NCBI GenBank assembly: GCA_934149075.1
Contig: CAKPDR010000007.1
Location: forward strand, 1 to 64,000
Reading direction: 5' to 3'
Length of the DNA stretch: 64,000 nt
From: an uncultured Clostridia bacterium
Lineage (GTDB): Bacteria; Bacillota; Clostridia; TANB77; CAG-508
The notes below the pieces were generated by a model, which saw only the letters and a list, made by a program, of their open reading frames with translations, ran no database searches and was not told where the DNA came from. Shown here piece after piece: positions 25,120 through 34,072 of this stretch (position 1 is the stretch's first letter; each line of letters opens with the position of its first letter). Made by a program: the position numbers and the translations under genes.

Positions 25120-26181
25120 ATGAAAAAACATTATATCATACCGATATTTGTACCACATTTAGGGTGCCCAAATGATTGTATTTTTTGTAATCAAAAATCA
25201 ATTAGTGGACAACAAAAAATGATAACAAAAGAAGATATAAAAAGGACAATAGACTTTTTCTTAAAAAATATAAAAGATAAGGATGCCAAAAAGGAAGTAG
25301 CATTTTACGGTGGAAGCTTTACAGGAATAGAGATAGAAAAGCAAGAAGAGTTTTTACAAACTGCTTATGAATATATAAAGAAAGGAGAAATAAGTAGTAT
25401 ACGAATTTCAACTAGACCAGATTATATTGATAAAAAAATACTAAAAAGATTGAAGAAATATAAGGTGGAAACAATAGAACTTGGTGTACAATCAGCAAAT
25501 GATTACATTTTAAGAAGAGCAAATAGAGGTCATACATTTGAAGATGTAAAAAGAGCATCTAAAATGATTAGATGGCATGGGTTTAAATTAGGTCATCAAA
25601 TGATGGTTGGATTACCAGAGAGTACAAGGCTTGATGAAGTAAATACAGCAAAGGAACTAATAAAATTAAAACCTAAAATGGTTAGAATATATCCTGTATT
25701 AGTAATAAAAAATACAAGATTAGAAAAAGAATTCTTAGATGAAAAATATACACCACTAACAGTAGTACAAGCAGTAGAAATATGTAAAGAACTTGTATCT
25801 ATGTTTAATCAAAAGGGAATAGAAGTAATAAGAGTTGGATTACAAAATACTGATGAGATAACAGATCCTAATATAGAAGGAAGTGAAGTAGTTGCAGGTC
25901 CTTATCATCCGGCATTTAGACAATTAGTAGAATCTGGACTATGGTATGATACAATTGTTGCTAAAATAAAACAGTTAAATGTTAAAGTAAAAAAAGTTCA
26001 GGTTACAGTAAATCCACAAGATGTAAATAATGTGGTGGGACATAAAAGAGAAAACATTGAAAAACTAAAAGATATGTATACTTTAGATTTGATTGTTAAG
26101 CAAGATGAAAAGATAAAGCAAGGAAAATTAGAATTAGAAGTTCTAGAAAAATATCCAGAGTTTTTAGAAGATTATAAATAA
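25120..26181 (+). CDS. Radical SAM protein, Elp3-like
   Basis: 353 residues with the 4Fe-4S radical SAM motif Cys16-Cys20-Cys23 (LGCPNDCIFCNQ), a GGSFTG glycine-rich SAM-binding segment and ELGVQSANDYIL. It belongs to the Elp3-like/oxygen-independent coproporphyrinogen oxidase-like group often found next to rnc in Clostridia. No acetyltransferase domain like that of full Elp3 is present; the C-terminal 100 residues include a stretch reminiscent of an RNA-binding fold (VGHKRENIEKLK). A role in tRNA modification is possible but not shown. It begins 16 bases after rnc, so it is likely cotranscribed. Confidence 0.8.
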   Translation: MKKHYIIPIFVPHLGCPNDCIFCNQKSISGQQKMITKEDIKRTIDFFLKNIKDKDAKKEVAFYGGSFTGIEIEKQEEFLQTAYEYIKKGEISSIRISTRPDYIDKKILKRLKKYKVETIELGVQSANDYILRRANRGHTFEDVKRASKMIRWHGFKLGHQMMVGLPESTRLDEVNTAKELIKLKPKMVRIYPVLVIKNTRLEKEFLDEKYTPLTVVQAVEICKELVSMFNQKGIEVIRVGLQNTDEITDPNIEGSEVVAGPYHPAFRQLVESGLWYDTIVAKIKQLNVKVKKVQVTVNPQDVNNVVGHKRENIEKLKDMYTLDLIVKQDEKIKQGKLELEVLEKYPEFLEDYK

Positions 26182-26205
26182 AAACTTAAGAAAAGGGGAA
26201 TGTAT

Positions 26206-27150
26206 ATGGAAAAAAACAAAAGAATAACAAATGTATTATTAGTAATTATAGTAATATTAGTGATTGGAGGATGTGCTTTGGCATATTTTTATTTTACAAA
26301 AGATAAAACAAAGCCAATAATAGATCCAGAAGAAAAGAAAACTGTACAAAATCAAGAAAAAGTATTTTCAGTGGAAAAATATCCAAGAATAGATGGTTCA
26401 ACAGCTACATTACCACTTGCAGAAGCATTTAAATCAAATTTTACAGGTACAGATATTAAAGATGTTGAAGTAACACATTCAAAAACACATAATGCATATG
26501 TGAATTTGATAAACGGAGATACTGATTTAATATTAGTAACATATCCTTCAGATGATGAACAAAAACTAGCTCAAGAAAAAAACGTAGAATTAGAAATAGT
26601 GCCAATTGTAAAAGAAGCATTTGTATTTTTTGTAAATAAAGAAAATATAGTGGATAATTTAACATTAGAACAAGTGCAAGACATATATTCAGGTAAAATA
26701 AAAAATTGGAAAAATGTAGGCGGAGAAAATAAAAAAATAATTGCATTTCAAAGACCAGAAAACTCAGGAAGTCAATCAGGAATGATATCTTTGGTTATGA
26801 AAGGTAAGAAAATGATGGAACCTGAAAAAGAAACAATTGCACAAAGTATGGCTGATATAGTTGATGTAATTTCTGATTATGATAATGGAAAGCAGGCAAT
26901 AGGATATTCATACTACTATTATGCAACAACAATGTATTCGTCAAATGCAATGAAATTATTATCTATTAATGGAGTTGCTCCTACATATGAGAATATACAA
27001 ACTGGATTGTATGATATACAAACAGCATATTATGCTGTTATAAGGAAGAATGAACCAGAAAATAGTGATACACGCAAATTACTAGATTTAATGAAATCTG
27101 AAAGAGGTCAAAATGTAGCAAAGGAGGCTGGCTATGTTCAAAACTACTAA
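26206..27150 (+). CDS. PstS-like phosphate-binding protein, membrane-anchored
   Basis: About 314 residues. An N-terminal hydrophobic segment (VLLVIIVILVIGGCALAY) has a possible lipobox ending at Cys23, but hydrophobicity continues past the cysteine, so it could be a plain membrane anchor. The rest is a PstS-type periplasmic-binding fold: YPRIDGSTATLPLAEAF, SKTHNAYVNLI, a PIVKEAFVFFVN strand and QDIYSGKIKNWKNVGG, all typical of phosphate-binding subunits. ATG 26206 is preferred to 26200 because AAGGGG is 7 bases upstream. No PstCAB transporter genes are adjacent, so it may sense or scavenge rather than feed a neighbouring ABC importer. It overlaps the next gene by 17 bases. Confidence 0.75.
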   Translation: MEKNKRITNVLLVIIVILVIGGCALAYFYFTKDKTKPIIDPEEKKTVQNQEKVFSVEKYPRIDGSTATLPLAEAFKSNFTGTDIKDVEVTHSKTHNAYVNLINGDTDLILVTYPSDDEQKLAQEKNVELEIVPIVKEAFVFFVNKENIVDNLTLEQVQDIYSGKIKNWKNVGGENKKIIAFQRPENSGSQSGMISLVMKGKKMMEPEKETIAQSMADIVDVISDYDNGKQAIGYSYYYYATTMYSSNAMKLLSINGVAPTYENIQTGLYDIQTAYYAVIRKNEPENSDTRKLLDLMKSERGQNVAKEAGYVQNY

Positions 27151-28468
27151 AGCTAAAATAATTTTTGTTGTACTATTCTGTATTATATGTATATCAGTAA
27201 CATTAGGATTAATATTATATAAAAATATTGAAATTGGACAAGAAGTTAAAGATGATATAAGAACAGGTGAAAGTGACGAAATTAATAAAGATGTGGCAGG
27301 AATAGATGTAAATGGTACATATAACCAAAACGATTTGAAAATGGAAGAGAACAGAGCAACTAAAGAAAAGGTAGAGATTAGTTATTTAAAAATATTAGGA
27401 CTAAAAAATAAAATCATTCAAGAGAATATTAATCAAGAATTAGAAAGAGATGCATTAAATTTCTATAGAGAAAAAATTAGTGATTTAAATGAGGTAATAA
27501 ACGTATCTTCAAATATGATTAATACAGCAAATTTTGCAAATGTAATTTCTTTTGAAATATCTTACGTTGCAAAAAAAGATGATAATGGAGATGGATTTTA
27601 TCAGGACATTAAAGGAATAAATTATGATTTGACAACAGGCGAAGAAATAAGTATTGATAAGTTATTTACATCAGATGCACCTATAGAAGATATTTTGAGA
27701 AAGTCAGCATATTATAGCTTGATAGAAAACAATACTGAGGAAAATTTATCAGGAGATTTAGTAGTATCTGATTATGGCGATATAGAAGATGATATTGCTA
27801 CATTTATTAATCAATATAAAAAAGGAAAAATAAATAAATTTTATTTTTCGCCTAAATATATCTATATTTTGTATGGAGAAAATGTAATTAAAATAGATAT
27901 GAAACAATATGCTGATTATATAGCTATTTATAATAGATATTTAACAGACGAATCTATTTTTGAAACAAATGATGTTGGACTAAAAAATTTATATACGTTA
28001 TCAGAAAGATATACAATTGATTATAGATATACGATTTATGAAAAAGGTAGCAATTATTTAATAGATATTAATATAGACAATATAGATTTAGATGAAACAG
28101 CATTTAGTAAAAAAGTATTACAGATCAAAATAAAAGAATTAGATGATGAAATAAAGAAAATGAAATCAATAGCTAGTAGGGACACAAATAATTTTTATAT
28201 AATAAATTATTATATGAATATTAATACAACAGTCGAGAGCTCAACGCAACAAAACTTAACTTATTGCGAAAAGACTGGTAACTCATATGAGATGACAATT
28301 CATGATTTTGAAGAAAATATTGAGCCAATCATAATTGAAAACAACAGAAGTGATCCAGGTGGAGCCCTTCCAGAATATATATATGATTTTAGTAAGGTAT
28401 TAAAAATTGAACCACAAAGAACAATGGAATTTTATAATCCCGAGACAGGAGATAAGGTGGTAATTTAG
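27134..28468 (+). CDS. Membrane-anchored protein with DUF3298-like region
   Basis: 444 residues, one N-terminal membrane helix (about 7-28, IIFVVLFCIICISVTLGLIL) and an outside domain. The segment INYDLTTGEEISIDKLF, followed by helices, resembles the DUF3298 module found in extracytoplasmic proteins such as RsiV, an anti-sigma factor that binds lysozyme. No cytoplasmic anti-sigma domain is present, so RsiV function is not implied. The rest is not recognised. It starts inside the end of the PstS-like gene with AAGGAGG 7 bases upstream; the overlap suggests coupled translation and a joint function at the cell surface. Confidence 0.65.
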   Translation: MFKTTKAKIIFVVLFCIICISVTLGLILYKNIEIGQEVKDDIRTGESDEINKDVAGIDVNGTYNQNDLKMEENRATKEKVEISYLKILGLKNKIIQENINQELERDALNFYREKISDLNEVINVSSNMINTANFANVISFEISYVAKKDDNGDGFYQDIKGINYDLTTGEEISIDKLFTSDAPIEDILRKSAYYSLIENNTEENLSGDLVVSDYGDIEDDIATFINQYKKGKINKFYFSPKYIYILYGENVIKIDMKQYADYIAIYNRYLTDESIFETNDVGLKNLYTLSERYTIDYRYTIYEKGSNYLIDINIDNIDLDETAFSKKVLQIKIKELDDEIKKMKSIASRDTNNFYIINYYMNINTTVESSTQQNLTYCEKTGNSYEMTIHDFEENIEPIIIENNRSDPGGALPEYIYDFSKVLKIEPQRTMEFYNPETGDKVVI

Positions 28469-28472
28469 TATA

Positions 28473-28516
28473 AAATCACTCGATATTACAAATAATTGTA
28501 ATAAGGGTGATTTTTT
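28473..28516 (+). terminator. Terminator hairpin that contains the yitT-family RBS
   Basis: AAATCACTC at 28473-28481 pairs with GGGTGATTT at 28505-28513, with an inner TATTACAA/TTGTAATA stem, followed by a T-run. The descending arm is also the AAGGGTGA ribosome site of the next gene (start 28519). Confidence 0.75.
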
Positions 28517-28518
28517 AT

Positions 28519-29370
28519 ATGAATAATGAAAAAATAAAAAAGTCTATAATAGATGTCGTCGGAACAATTGTTGGATCTGCAATAATGGCAGTTGGAGTTT
28601 CTTCTTTTCTATTACCAAATCAGTTATCATCTGGTGGTTTTTCAGGAGTTGCAACAATAACATATTATTTATTAAAAATTCCGATGGGAGCCATGATAAT
28701 GGCATTAAATATACCGCTATTTTTATTTGCAGGTTATAGATTAGGTAAGGAATTTTTTATAAAATCATTAATTGGAACTTTCAGTTTATCAATATTTATA
28801 GATATATTAGATAAGTATCCTCCTATAACATCAGATAGATTTTTAGCATGTATATATGGTGGAGCAATAATAGGTATAGGAACTGCAGTAATTTTAAGAG
28901 TTGATTCATCAACAGGCGGAACAGAACTTATAGCTAATATAATAAAGACATACAATCCATATATTTCTATGAGTAAATATTTAACGATAATTGATATTGT
29001 TATAATTGGGCTAAACGTAATATTTTTTAAGCATATTGAAATAGGATTATATTCAGCAATTGCAATTTATTTATATGGACAAATGATTGACCTGATTTTT
29101 GAAGGTGTACATTATACTAAATTATTGTTTATAATTTCGGATAAAAATGAACAAATTTCGAATGATATAAGTAAGAAAGTGAAGAGGGGTGTTACTGGTT
29201 TGTATGGAAAAGGAATGTATAGAGAAAAAGATAAACTTGTTTTAATATGTGCTGCCTCAAGAAGTGATGTGGCTAAAATTAAATATATTGCAAATAAAAT
29301 TGATAGGAATTGCTTTGTTGTAATTGCAAATGCAAGAGAGGTATTAGGCAAAGGGTTTAAAGAAAAATAA
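28519..29370 (+). CDS. YitT family membrane protein (DUF161/DUF2179)
   Basis: About 283 residues with five or six membrane helices in the N-terminal 200 (IIDVVGTIVGSAIMAVGV; SGGFSGVATITYYLL; GGAIIGIGTAVIL and SSTGGTELIANII are family marks), then a soluble C-terminal DUF2179 domain (KRGVTGLYGKGMYREKDK). YitT proteins are integral membrane proteins of unknown transport role. ATG 28519 is preferred to the GTG at 28507 because AAGGGTGA lies 8 bases upstream. That site is part of a strong terminator stem, so translation may be restricted when transcription comes from upstream. Confidence 0.88.
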   Translation: MNNEKIKKSIIDVVGTIVGSAIMAVGVSSFLLPNQLSSGGFSGVATITYYLLKIPMGAMIMALNIPLFLFAGYRLGKEFFIKSLIGTFSLSIFIDILDKYPPITSDRFLACIYGGAIIGIGTAVILRVDSSTGGTELIANIIKTYNPYISMSKYLTIIDIVIIGLNVIFFKHIEIGLYSAIAIYLYGQMIDLIFEGVHYTKLLFIISDKNEQISNDISKKVKRGVTGLYGKGMYREKDKLVLICAASRSDVAKIKYIANKIDRNCFVVIANAREVLGKGFKEK

Positions 29371-29431
29371 AAAATTTAAAATATAAGTTATATTAAAGTG
29401 AAAATTTAATATAACTTATATTTTAAATTTT
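29371..29431. terminator. Bidirectional terminator between convergent genes
   Basis: Arms 29371-29397 and 29405-29431 are perfectly complementary over 27 bp with a 7-base loop. The hairpin starts right after the YitT stop codon and ends right at the gerC stop codon, with A/T runs suited to stopping transcription from both sides. Confidence 0.9.
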
Positions 29432-30775
29432 CTAGATTTTGGTTAATAACATACTAGAAATAGAATCGATATTTATATTGATATCGAATTTTGCATCTTT
29501 AAATTTTTCAGACCAATTATAATTATTCCAATCATTAATTGTAGGAAAATAAGCAAGAGCTTTAGTAGAGAAACAGTCAATATCTGTTTCATATTCTCTT
29601 GAAATTTTATTAAAATAAGAATTAAATTCTTTTTTCATATAATCCTTAGTTACATCAGAAAATTTTTCAAGTACATCTTTTTCTTCATAATTGATATTAT
29701 TTACCAGAGTTAATATAGATGCTCGAACAGCAATTTTGACATAAATGTTAGGGATATTATCTTCAATTTTTACTGTAATTTTTGCTTTTTTTACTGGAGT
29801 TAAAATTAATTCAAGCTTTTCTTCGGTATTTGATTCACTTTCCTTATAAGGATTATCAATAGAAATAATACAAGAGTCAATATCATTATTAATAAGTAGA
29901 TGACAAATTGTTTCTATTGCAGTTAATTCACCTTTAAATTTATCGCCTTCAAAAACAGCAATTCCTATATTTTCACTTCCACGTTTTCCTTCAACTGTAC
30001 TTGTTCCAGCAAGTAAATCTTCAGGAGTTGTAACTGTATATATATCTTCCTTTTTTTCTTTATCAGAAGAAGTATCAGAAGAGTTAGAATCGTTTTGACT
30101 AGAATTATTTTCAGTAGAAGATGAAGTTGAAGAACTACTGTTTTCTTCTTGCCTTGCAGTTTTATCAAGCCCACCTAATATAGCAGTGCTATTACAAGAT
30201 GGATTAGAATAAGTATTAAAAAAGTCACCAACAGTTATATTTGAAAAATATCCTGTAAATTTATTAGTTATTGAAAATGTATCGTAATAAATAGTTGTTA
30301 ATTTTTCAAGATTTGGCTTAACATTATTTAAATAATCATAAGCATCACATGTACTAATAACCAAATTCGTAGTTGGCCTAAATTCTTCATTATTTAATAA
30401 GCTATAAATTTGAGAAGAAATACCGTTCTTTGCAAATTCTTCAGAAAAAATCACAATACTGCAATGAGATAAGTTAATTTCCTTTCCTATATAAGTGTTA
30501 ATTAAATTAAGACAACTATAAATTGAATCAGACTCACTAGAAACCAGAACTATATTACTAGATTCGTCGGAAGAACCACTTCCTGATAAAAATGAATCAG
30601 AATTTGTAAATTGAGCAGAAATTTTCATTTTTGCTTTTTCGCCGACATCAATTCCAAGAGCCAAAACATATGCAAGATTTGAAATATTATGTGAAGTATA
30701 TGAGCTTGAAAATGCACTTGCAAAAATAACAAGTAAAATTAAAAACACGATTATAGCTATAACATTTTTATTCAT
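29432..30775 (-). CDS. Ger(x)C family spore germination protein
   Basis: About 447 residues of the GerAC/GerBC family, outside-facing components of nutrient germinant receptors in the spore inner membrane. Family marks are LAYVLALGIDVGE near the N-terminus, SLINTYIGKEINLSHCSIVIFSEE-like text (NLSHCSIVIFSEEFAK), a central domain and a C-terminal YFNKISREYETDI region. The usual lipobox cysteine is missing; the N-terminus is a hydrophobic anchor ending ASAFSSSYT. Residues about 210-245 are a Ser/Asn-rich insertion. The ATG at 30775 overlaps the stop of the upstream germination gene as ATGA, and AGGAGG lies 7 bases before it. Confidence 0.87.
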   Translation of the reverse strand: MNKNVIAIIVFLILLVIFASAFSSSYTSHNISNLAYVLALGIDVGEKAKMKISAQFTNSDSFLSGSGSSDESSNIVLVSSESDSIYSCLNLINTYIGKEINLSHCSIVIFSEEFAKNGISSQIYSLLNNEEFRPTTNLVISTCDAYDYLNNVKPNLEKLTTIYYDTFSITNKFTGYFSNITVGDFFNTYSNPSCNSTAILGGLDKTARQEENSSSSTSSSTENNSSQNDSNSSDTSSDKEKKEDIYTVTTPEDLLAGTSTVEGKRGSENIGIAVFEGDKFKGELTAIETICHLLINNDIDSCIISIDNPYKESESNTEEKLELILTPVKKAKITVKIEDNIPNIYVKIAVRASILTLVNNINYEEKDVLEKFSDVTKDYMKKEFNSYFNKISREYETDIDCFSTKALAYFPTINDWNNYNWSEKFKDAKFDININIDSISSMLLTKI

Positions 30776-31866
30776 TTGAACCACCTCCTTATAGATTTTT
30801 TAATAGAAGCTGAGATTAATATTAAAAAAGTGATGCCAATAACTAAAATGAAAAATGCATATCTATAAACAACGTTTAAATAATATATGGAAATACTATA
30901 GTTTTTGAAGCATAAGCTAACAATTAAAACGCAGACTGCAAGTAAAATAACAAATAATAATTCATTTTTCAAGTGAGTCATCTTTACTAAAATATTACTT
31001 GAAAATTTTAATGTAATACTTAAATAACTTATAAATGTAATAATCCAAATAAGCAAGAAAATAGAGTCCAACTTTCTGAAAAATGAACCGAATTCAATAT
31101 ATTTGGTTGCAGAATATAGAGGCATAAGTTCATTAGTTTTCACAAAACCACTAAACATGAATAGGATTATTGCAATACTTATTAATAAAAATATACATGA
31201 TAGAACTATAGCTGTTACCGAAATTTTTTTTATTTGTTCGGGATGTTTTAACATAGGAGGCATAAAGTAAATATATGCAAGAGCTTGAAATGCAAACATA
31301 TTACATAATCCTGAAACGAACGTAGTATATAATCCATTGCCAAATATAGGATAAATTTTTTCTATTTCGTAATAAGAAATATCAGAGAAAAATAAAAGCA
31401 AAATACTAATCACAAAAAATGGAAAAAATATTAAATTACTTCTATATATTGCATTGTGTTTCATATTACAAGATAGAACAGCAGCTATTATAAATAAGAA
31501 TATTATATAAAAAAGTTTTGTCATAGGAAAATATATTATTTGTAAGAATGCTGAAAATAAATTTAGTAAAATTCCACCAAAAAAAATAAAGTATGCAATA
31601 TATGCTAAGCCTATAATCCATTTTAATAAATTTCCGCCAAGATAGTTAGAGATATCTATTAAATCAAATGTAGGGAATTTTTTTAGGAAGTAACAAATTA
31701 TACAAGTAAAAATAATTGATATTACACCTATGTATAAAATGTTTAGAAGCGAGGCTGATGCAGTAACATCAATAATTGATTTTGTTACATTTAAAATAAT
31801 ATGATTAAAAGTGATTGTTAATAATAATGCAATTGCTTCTTTGTTTCCGATTTTTGTATTATCCAT
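30772..31866 (-). CDS. GerAB/GerBB family spore germination permease
   Basis: 364 residues with about ten membrane helices, in the endospore germination subfamily of the amino acid/polyamine/organocation transporters. The N-terminus MDNTKIGNKEAIALLLTI and TFDLIDISNYLGG are typical of GerAB proteins, which form the channel-like germinant-binding subunit. AAAGGA precedes the ATG. It is translationally coupled to the gerC-like gene. The gerAA-type gene that normally comes first in such operons is absent: upstream on this strand is an HD-domain gene ending in its own terminator. Confidence 0.87.
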   Translation of the reverse strand: MDNTKIGNKEAIALLLTITFNHIILNVTKSIIDVTASASLLNILYIGVISIIFTCIICYFLKKFPTFDLIDISNYLGGNLLKWIIGLAYIAYFIFFGGILLNLFSAFLQIIYFPMTKLFYIIFLFIIAAVLSCNMKHNAIYRSNLIFFPFFVISILLLFFSDISYYEIEKIYPIFGNGLYTTFVSGLCNMFAFQALAYIYFMPPMLKHPEQIKKISVTAIVLSCIFLLISIAIILFMFSGFVKTNELMPLYSATKYIEFGSFFRKLDSIFLLIWIITFISYLSITLKFSSNILVKMTHLKNELLFVILLAVCVLIVSLCFKNYSISIYYLNVVYRYAFFILVIGITFLILISASIKKSIRRWFK

Positions 31867-31929
31867 AAATTTGGTCCTTTCATTTAGCCGATTTTAAGCT
31901 TTGACTATAAAGAGAAAGTCTAAAAAGGC

Positions 31930-31970
31930 TAAAAAATATTCCTACATATTATTTACAAATATGTAGGAAT
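31930..31970 (-). terminator. Terminator of the HD-domain gene (minus strand)
   Basis: On the minus strand ATTCCTACATATT pairs with AATATGTAGGAAT and is followed by ATTTTTTAG, so transcripts of the HD gene should end before the germination genes. Confidence 0.75.
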
Positions 31971-31999
31971 TATACAATTTGGGATATGTATATAATTAA

Positions 32000-32515
32000 T
32001 TAAATTTTAATTTTGAAAATTGTAAATGCAAAAAATATGTAAGCATATCTAAGAAATTTCTTTTGCATTAAATGAGATTTATAGTATTCATGAAAAGATT
32101 TTAATGCACTTATTTTATCAGTGATAGTTATAACATAACTTTCTTTATATTTAGGCAGTTGAAAAAATGTTACGGGCCACATATGTTTCAAAATTATATC
32201 TTGCTCTTTTGTTGTTAAATGAGATATAGCTAAAGCATTTTTTAAAGCAATTTTCGGATGCTCAAATGCATGCCAACCATTTAACATTTTTCTAGAATGT
32301 CTCCAATCATATAAAAATAAATCATGTAACATTCCAGCTCTTGCTGCTGCAACATAGTCTAGGTTATGCTTTTTGCAAAAACGATATGACCAATATGCAA
32401 CTTCTACACAATGATCATAACATAATGTATCATAATGTTGCTTGTAGTTTTTCATTTCTAATACAGTTGGATTATTTATTAAATCTTTTATTATTTCATA
32501 AAATTCTTTATCCAT
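32000..32515 (-). CDS. HD-domain phosphohydrolase-like protein
   Basis: About 171 residues with an HD metal-binding core: His35 in YDHCVEVAYWSY, then AARAGMLHD (His64-Asp65) and a later Asp in VITITDKIS. Such proteins are metal-dependent phosphohydrolases, but the substrate is unknown. ATG 32515 (MDKEFYEII) is preferred over an earlier GTG that lies against the AAGGA site. A paralogue with the same ILKHMWPxTFFxPKY segment is encoded at 54265-54756, also on the minus strand and also solitary. Confidence 0.82.
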   Translation of the reverse strand: MDKEFYEIIKDLINNPTVLEMKNYKQHYDTLCYDHCVEVAYWSYRFCKKHNLDYVAAARAGMLHDLFLYDWRHSRKMLNGWHAFEHPKIALKNALAISHLTTKEQDIILKHMWPVTFFQLPKYKESYVITITDKISALKSFHEYYKSHLMQKKFLRYAYIFFAFTIFKIKI

Positions 32516-32600
32516 AGTAATCACATCCTTTTTAGTATAAATACACTTCTATTTATATTATACTACATTTTTGATATAAAATAAATACAAAAAAAGATAT

Positions 32601-32629
32601 TTACAATTCGAATATTTTTTTGATATAAT
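32601..32629 (+). promoter_or_regulatory. Promoter upstream of the ART-like locus
   Basis: TTACAA at 32601-32606 and TATAAT at 32624-32629 with a 17-base spacer, about 107 bases before the first good ribosome binding site. Confidence 0.5.
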
Positions 32630-32736
32630 AAAATAAATTATATTAATTAAAAATAAGATAAAATTCAGCAGATTTTAGCCAAAGTAATAGATTATAAAAG
32701 AATTAATATGTAATGAAATTATGAGAGGAGATTGCT

Positions 32737-32829
32737 ATGAAGCAAGTAGAAGAAGAGGAAAAAATAATAGAGTTTGATGATTTAGACAGTGAGCCAATGT
32801 CAATCAAGTATGAGCGGAGCTTTTCTTAG
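32737..32829 (+). CDS. Short upstream ORF (30 codons) with a strong RBS
   Basis: ATG at 32737 is preceded by GAGAGGAG, the only good ribosome site in the region. It opens a 30-codon frame (MKQVEEEEKIIEFDDLDSE...) that stops at TAG 32827-32829, overlapping the start region of the ART-like gene in another frame. It may be a regulatory upstream peptide, or the true N-terminus of the ART-like protein cut off by a one-base change: a single +1 shift near 32790 would join the two. Confidence 0.5.
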   Translation: MKQVEEEEKIIEFDDLDSEPMSIKYERSFS

Positions 32830-34051
32830 TTCATATTATTCAAATGATGATGAGGTGCAGAATTTGTATGCACTTATAAAGTTTATTCTGCTAGACATAG
32901 CTGAAATAAGAGGGCTAAATGTTGATGAAAATGAAACTTTTGATATGGATACAGTATTAAATAAAATTGTTGAGGTTCCAAGTGAGTTAAAAGATTTTAA
33001 TCCACTATATTTTAAAAGTGAAGAAAAACTTAACAAATATATTGATGATAAAACAAAAAACATGACTTTAGATGAACTAAATAAATTTCTAGAATTTTTT
33101 TCTTATGGCGGGATGTGTGATTCTTTTCGTTCATATATGGTGGATTATATTACTGGGTTGATGGAGAAAATTGACGAATTGCATCTTGAGAGTTTCGGCA
33201 GTAATAGACTAGTGGATATAGATGAGGAGGGCTTTGGAAATCCGAAATCTAATGGGGAACATGAAGAATATATTACTCAAGACGATATATTTCTTGATAC
33301 AGATAACAAAGAAAATGCAGATTTAGATGGGGGAAAAACAAGTGATAAGAATTTAATCAAGTATATCAAGTATATAAATAGCTTCCCGCAAATAATTAAA
33401 TATCAATCTAATGCAAGGAAAATAGAAAGTAAATTAATAGATTTATCAAATCAAAAAAAATTAAATGAGTTTTATAGTAATAAATCTTTTACTAAAGAAT
33501 TTGAAAAAATTATGTCTCATGATACAAAACAACATATTTATCATTTTCATGGTACACAAGATTTAGAAAGTGCAGATTTAATAATGCAAGAAGGATTGGG
33601 AATGACGCAAAATTCTTTATCAAGCACAAGTGAACGAGAATTTACAAAGGATGATGTAATTCTTTATAGTAGAGGATTTATGAATGAGATAGGAAGGGAT
33701 GCAATTGTAATTATAGATCAACCTAGATTAAAAGATGGTAAGCCTAAAACCATAGTGGAACCTTTACAAAGCGATAAAAAAATTCATTTTGTTCCTTCAG
33801 GATTACAGGGACTGGATGGTGAACCAAGATACATTGTAGATCCTCAGTATATAGTTGGATATGTAGATAAAAAGAATAAAACAATAATATACAATCCAAG
33901 ATATTATGATTACAGCAGATTTAATGATTCAAAAGACATTGATAGACCAAAGGGAGTTCCATATAGTAATGAAAGAATTGCAGATGGAGTTCTAAACGCT
34001 CATTTTGAAGAATTGATAAAAACAAAAGAACAAGAAGAATTACAACAATAA
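32810..34051 (+). CDS. Putative ADP-ribosyltransferase-like protein
   Basis: About 413 residues from ATG 32810 (420 from a GTG at 32789); neither start has a ribosome site, see the upstream ORF. The N-terminal 230 residues are helical and acidic, not recognised. From about residue 243 the text IYHFHGTQDLESADLIMQEG followed by a LSSTS segment resembles the HGT..IL..GL and STS elements of PARP-like ADP-ribosyltransferase folds (His at about 247). The end has VDPQYIVGYVDKKNKT. The catalytic glutamate could not be assigned with confidence, so activity is uncertain. No signal peptide. It is followed after about 20 bases by a small helical protein and then a strong terminator, so the two form one transcript. 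Confidence 0.6.
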   Translation: MSGAFLSSYYSNDDEVQNLYALIKFILLDIAEIRGLNVDENETFDMDTVLNKIVEVPSELKDFNPLYFKSEEKLNKYIDDKTKNMTLDELNKFLEFFSYGGMCDSFRSYMVDYITGLMEKIDELHLESFGSNRLVDIDEEGFGNPKSNGEHEEYITQDDIFLDTDNKENADLDGGKTSDKNLIKYIKYINSFPQIIKYQSNARKIESKLIDLSNQKKLNEFYSNKSFTKEFEKIMSHDTKQHIYHFHGTQDLESADLIMQEGLGMTQNSLSSTSEREFTKDDVILYSRGFMNEIGRDAIVIIDQPRLKDGKPKTIVEPLQSDKKIHFVPSGLQGLDGEPRYIVDPQYIVGYVDKKNKTIIYNPRYYDYSRFNDSKDIDRPKGVPYSNERIADGVLNAHFEELIKTKEQEELQQ

Positions 34052-34072
34052 TTGGGTTAGGAAGTGGTGAAT

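Noticed and set aside
29965..30174. Overlapping minus-strand frame within the gerC-like gene
   Set aside because: It arises from the Ser/Asn-rich low-complexity segment in another frame; no ribosome site.
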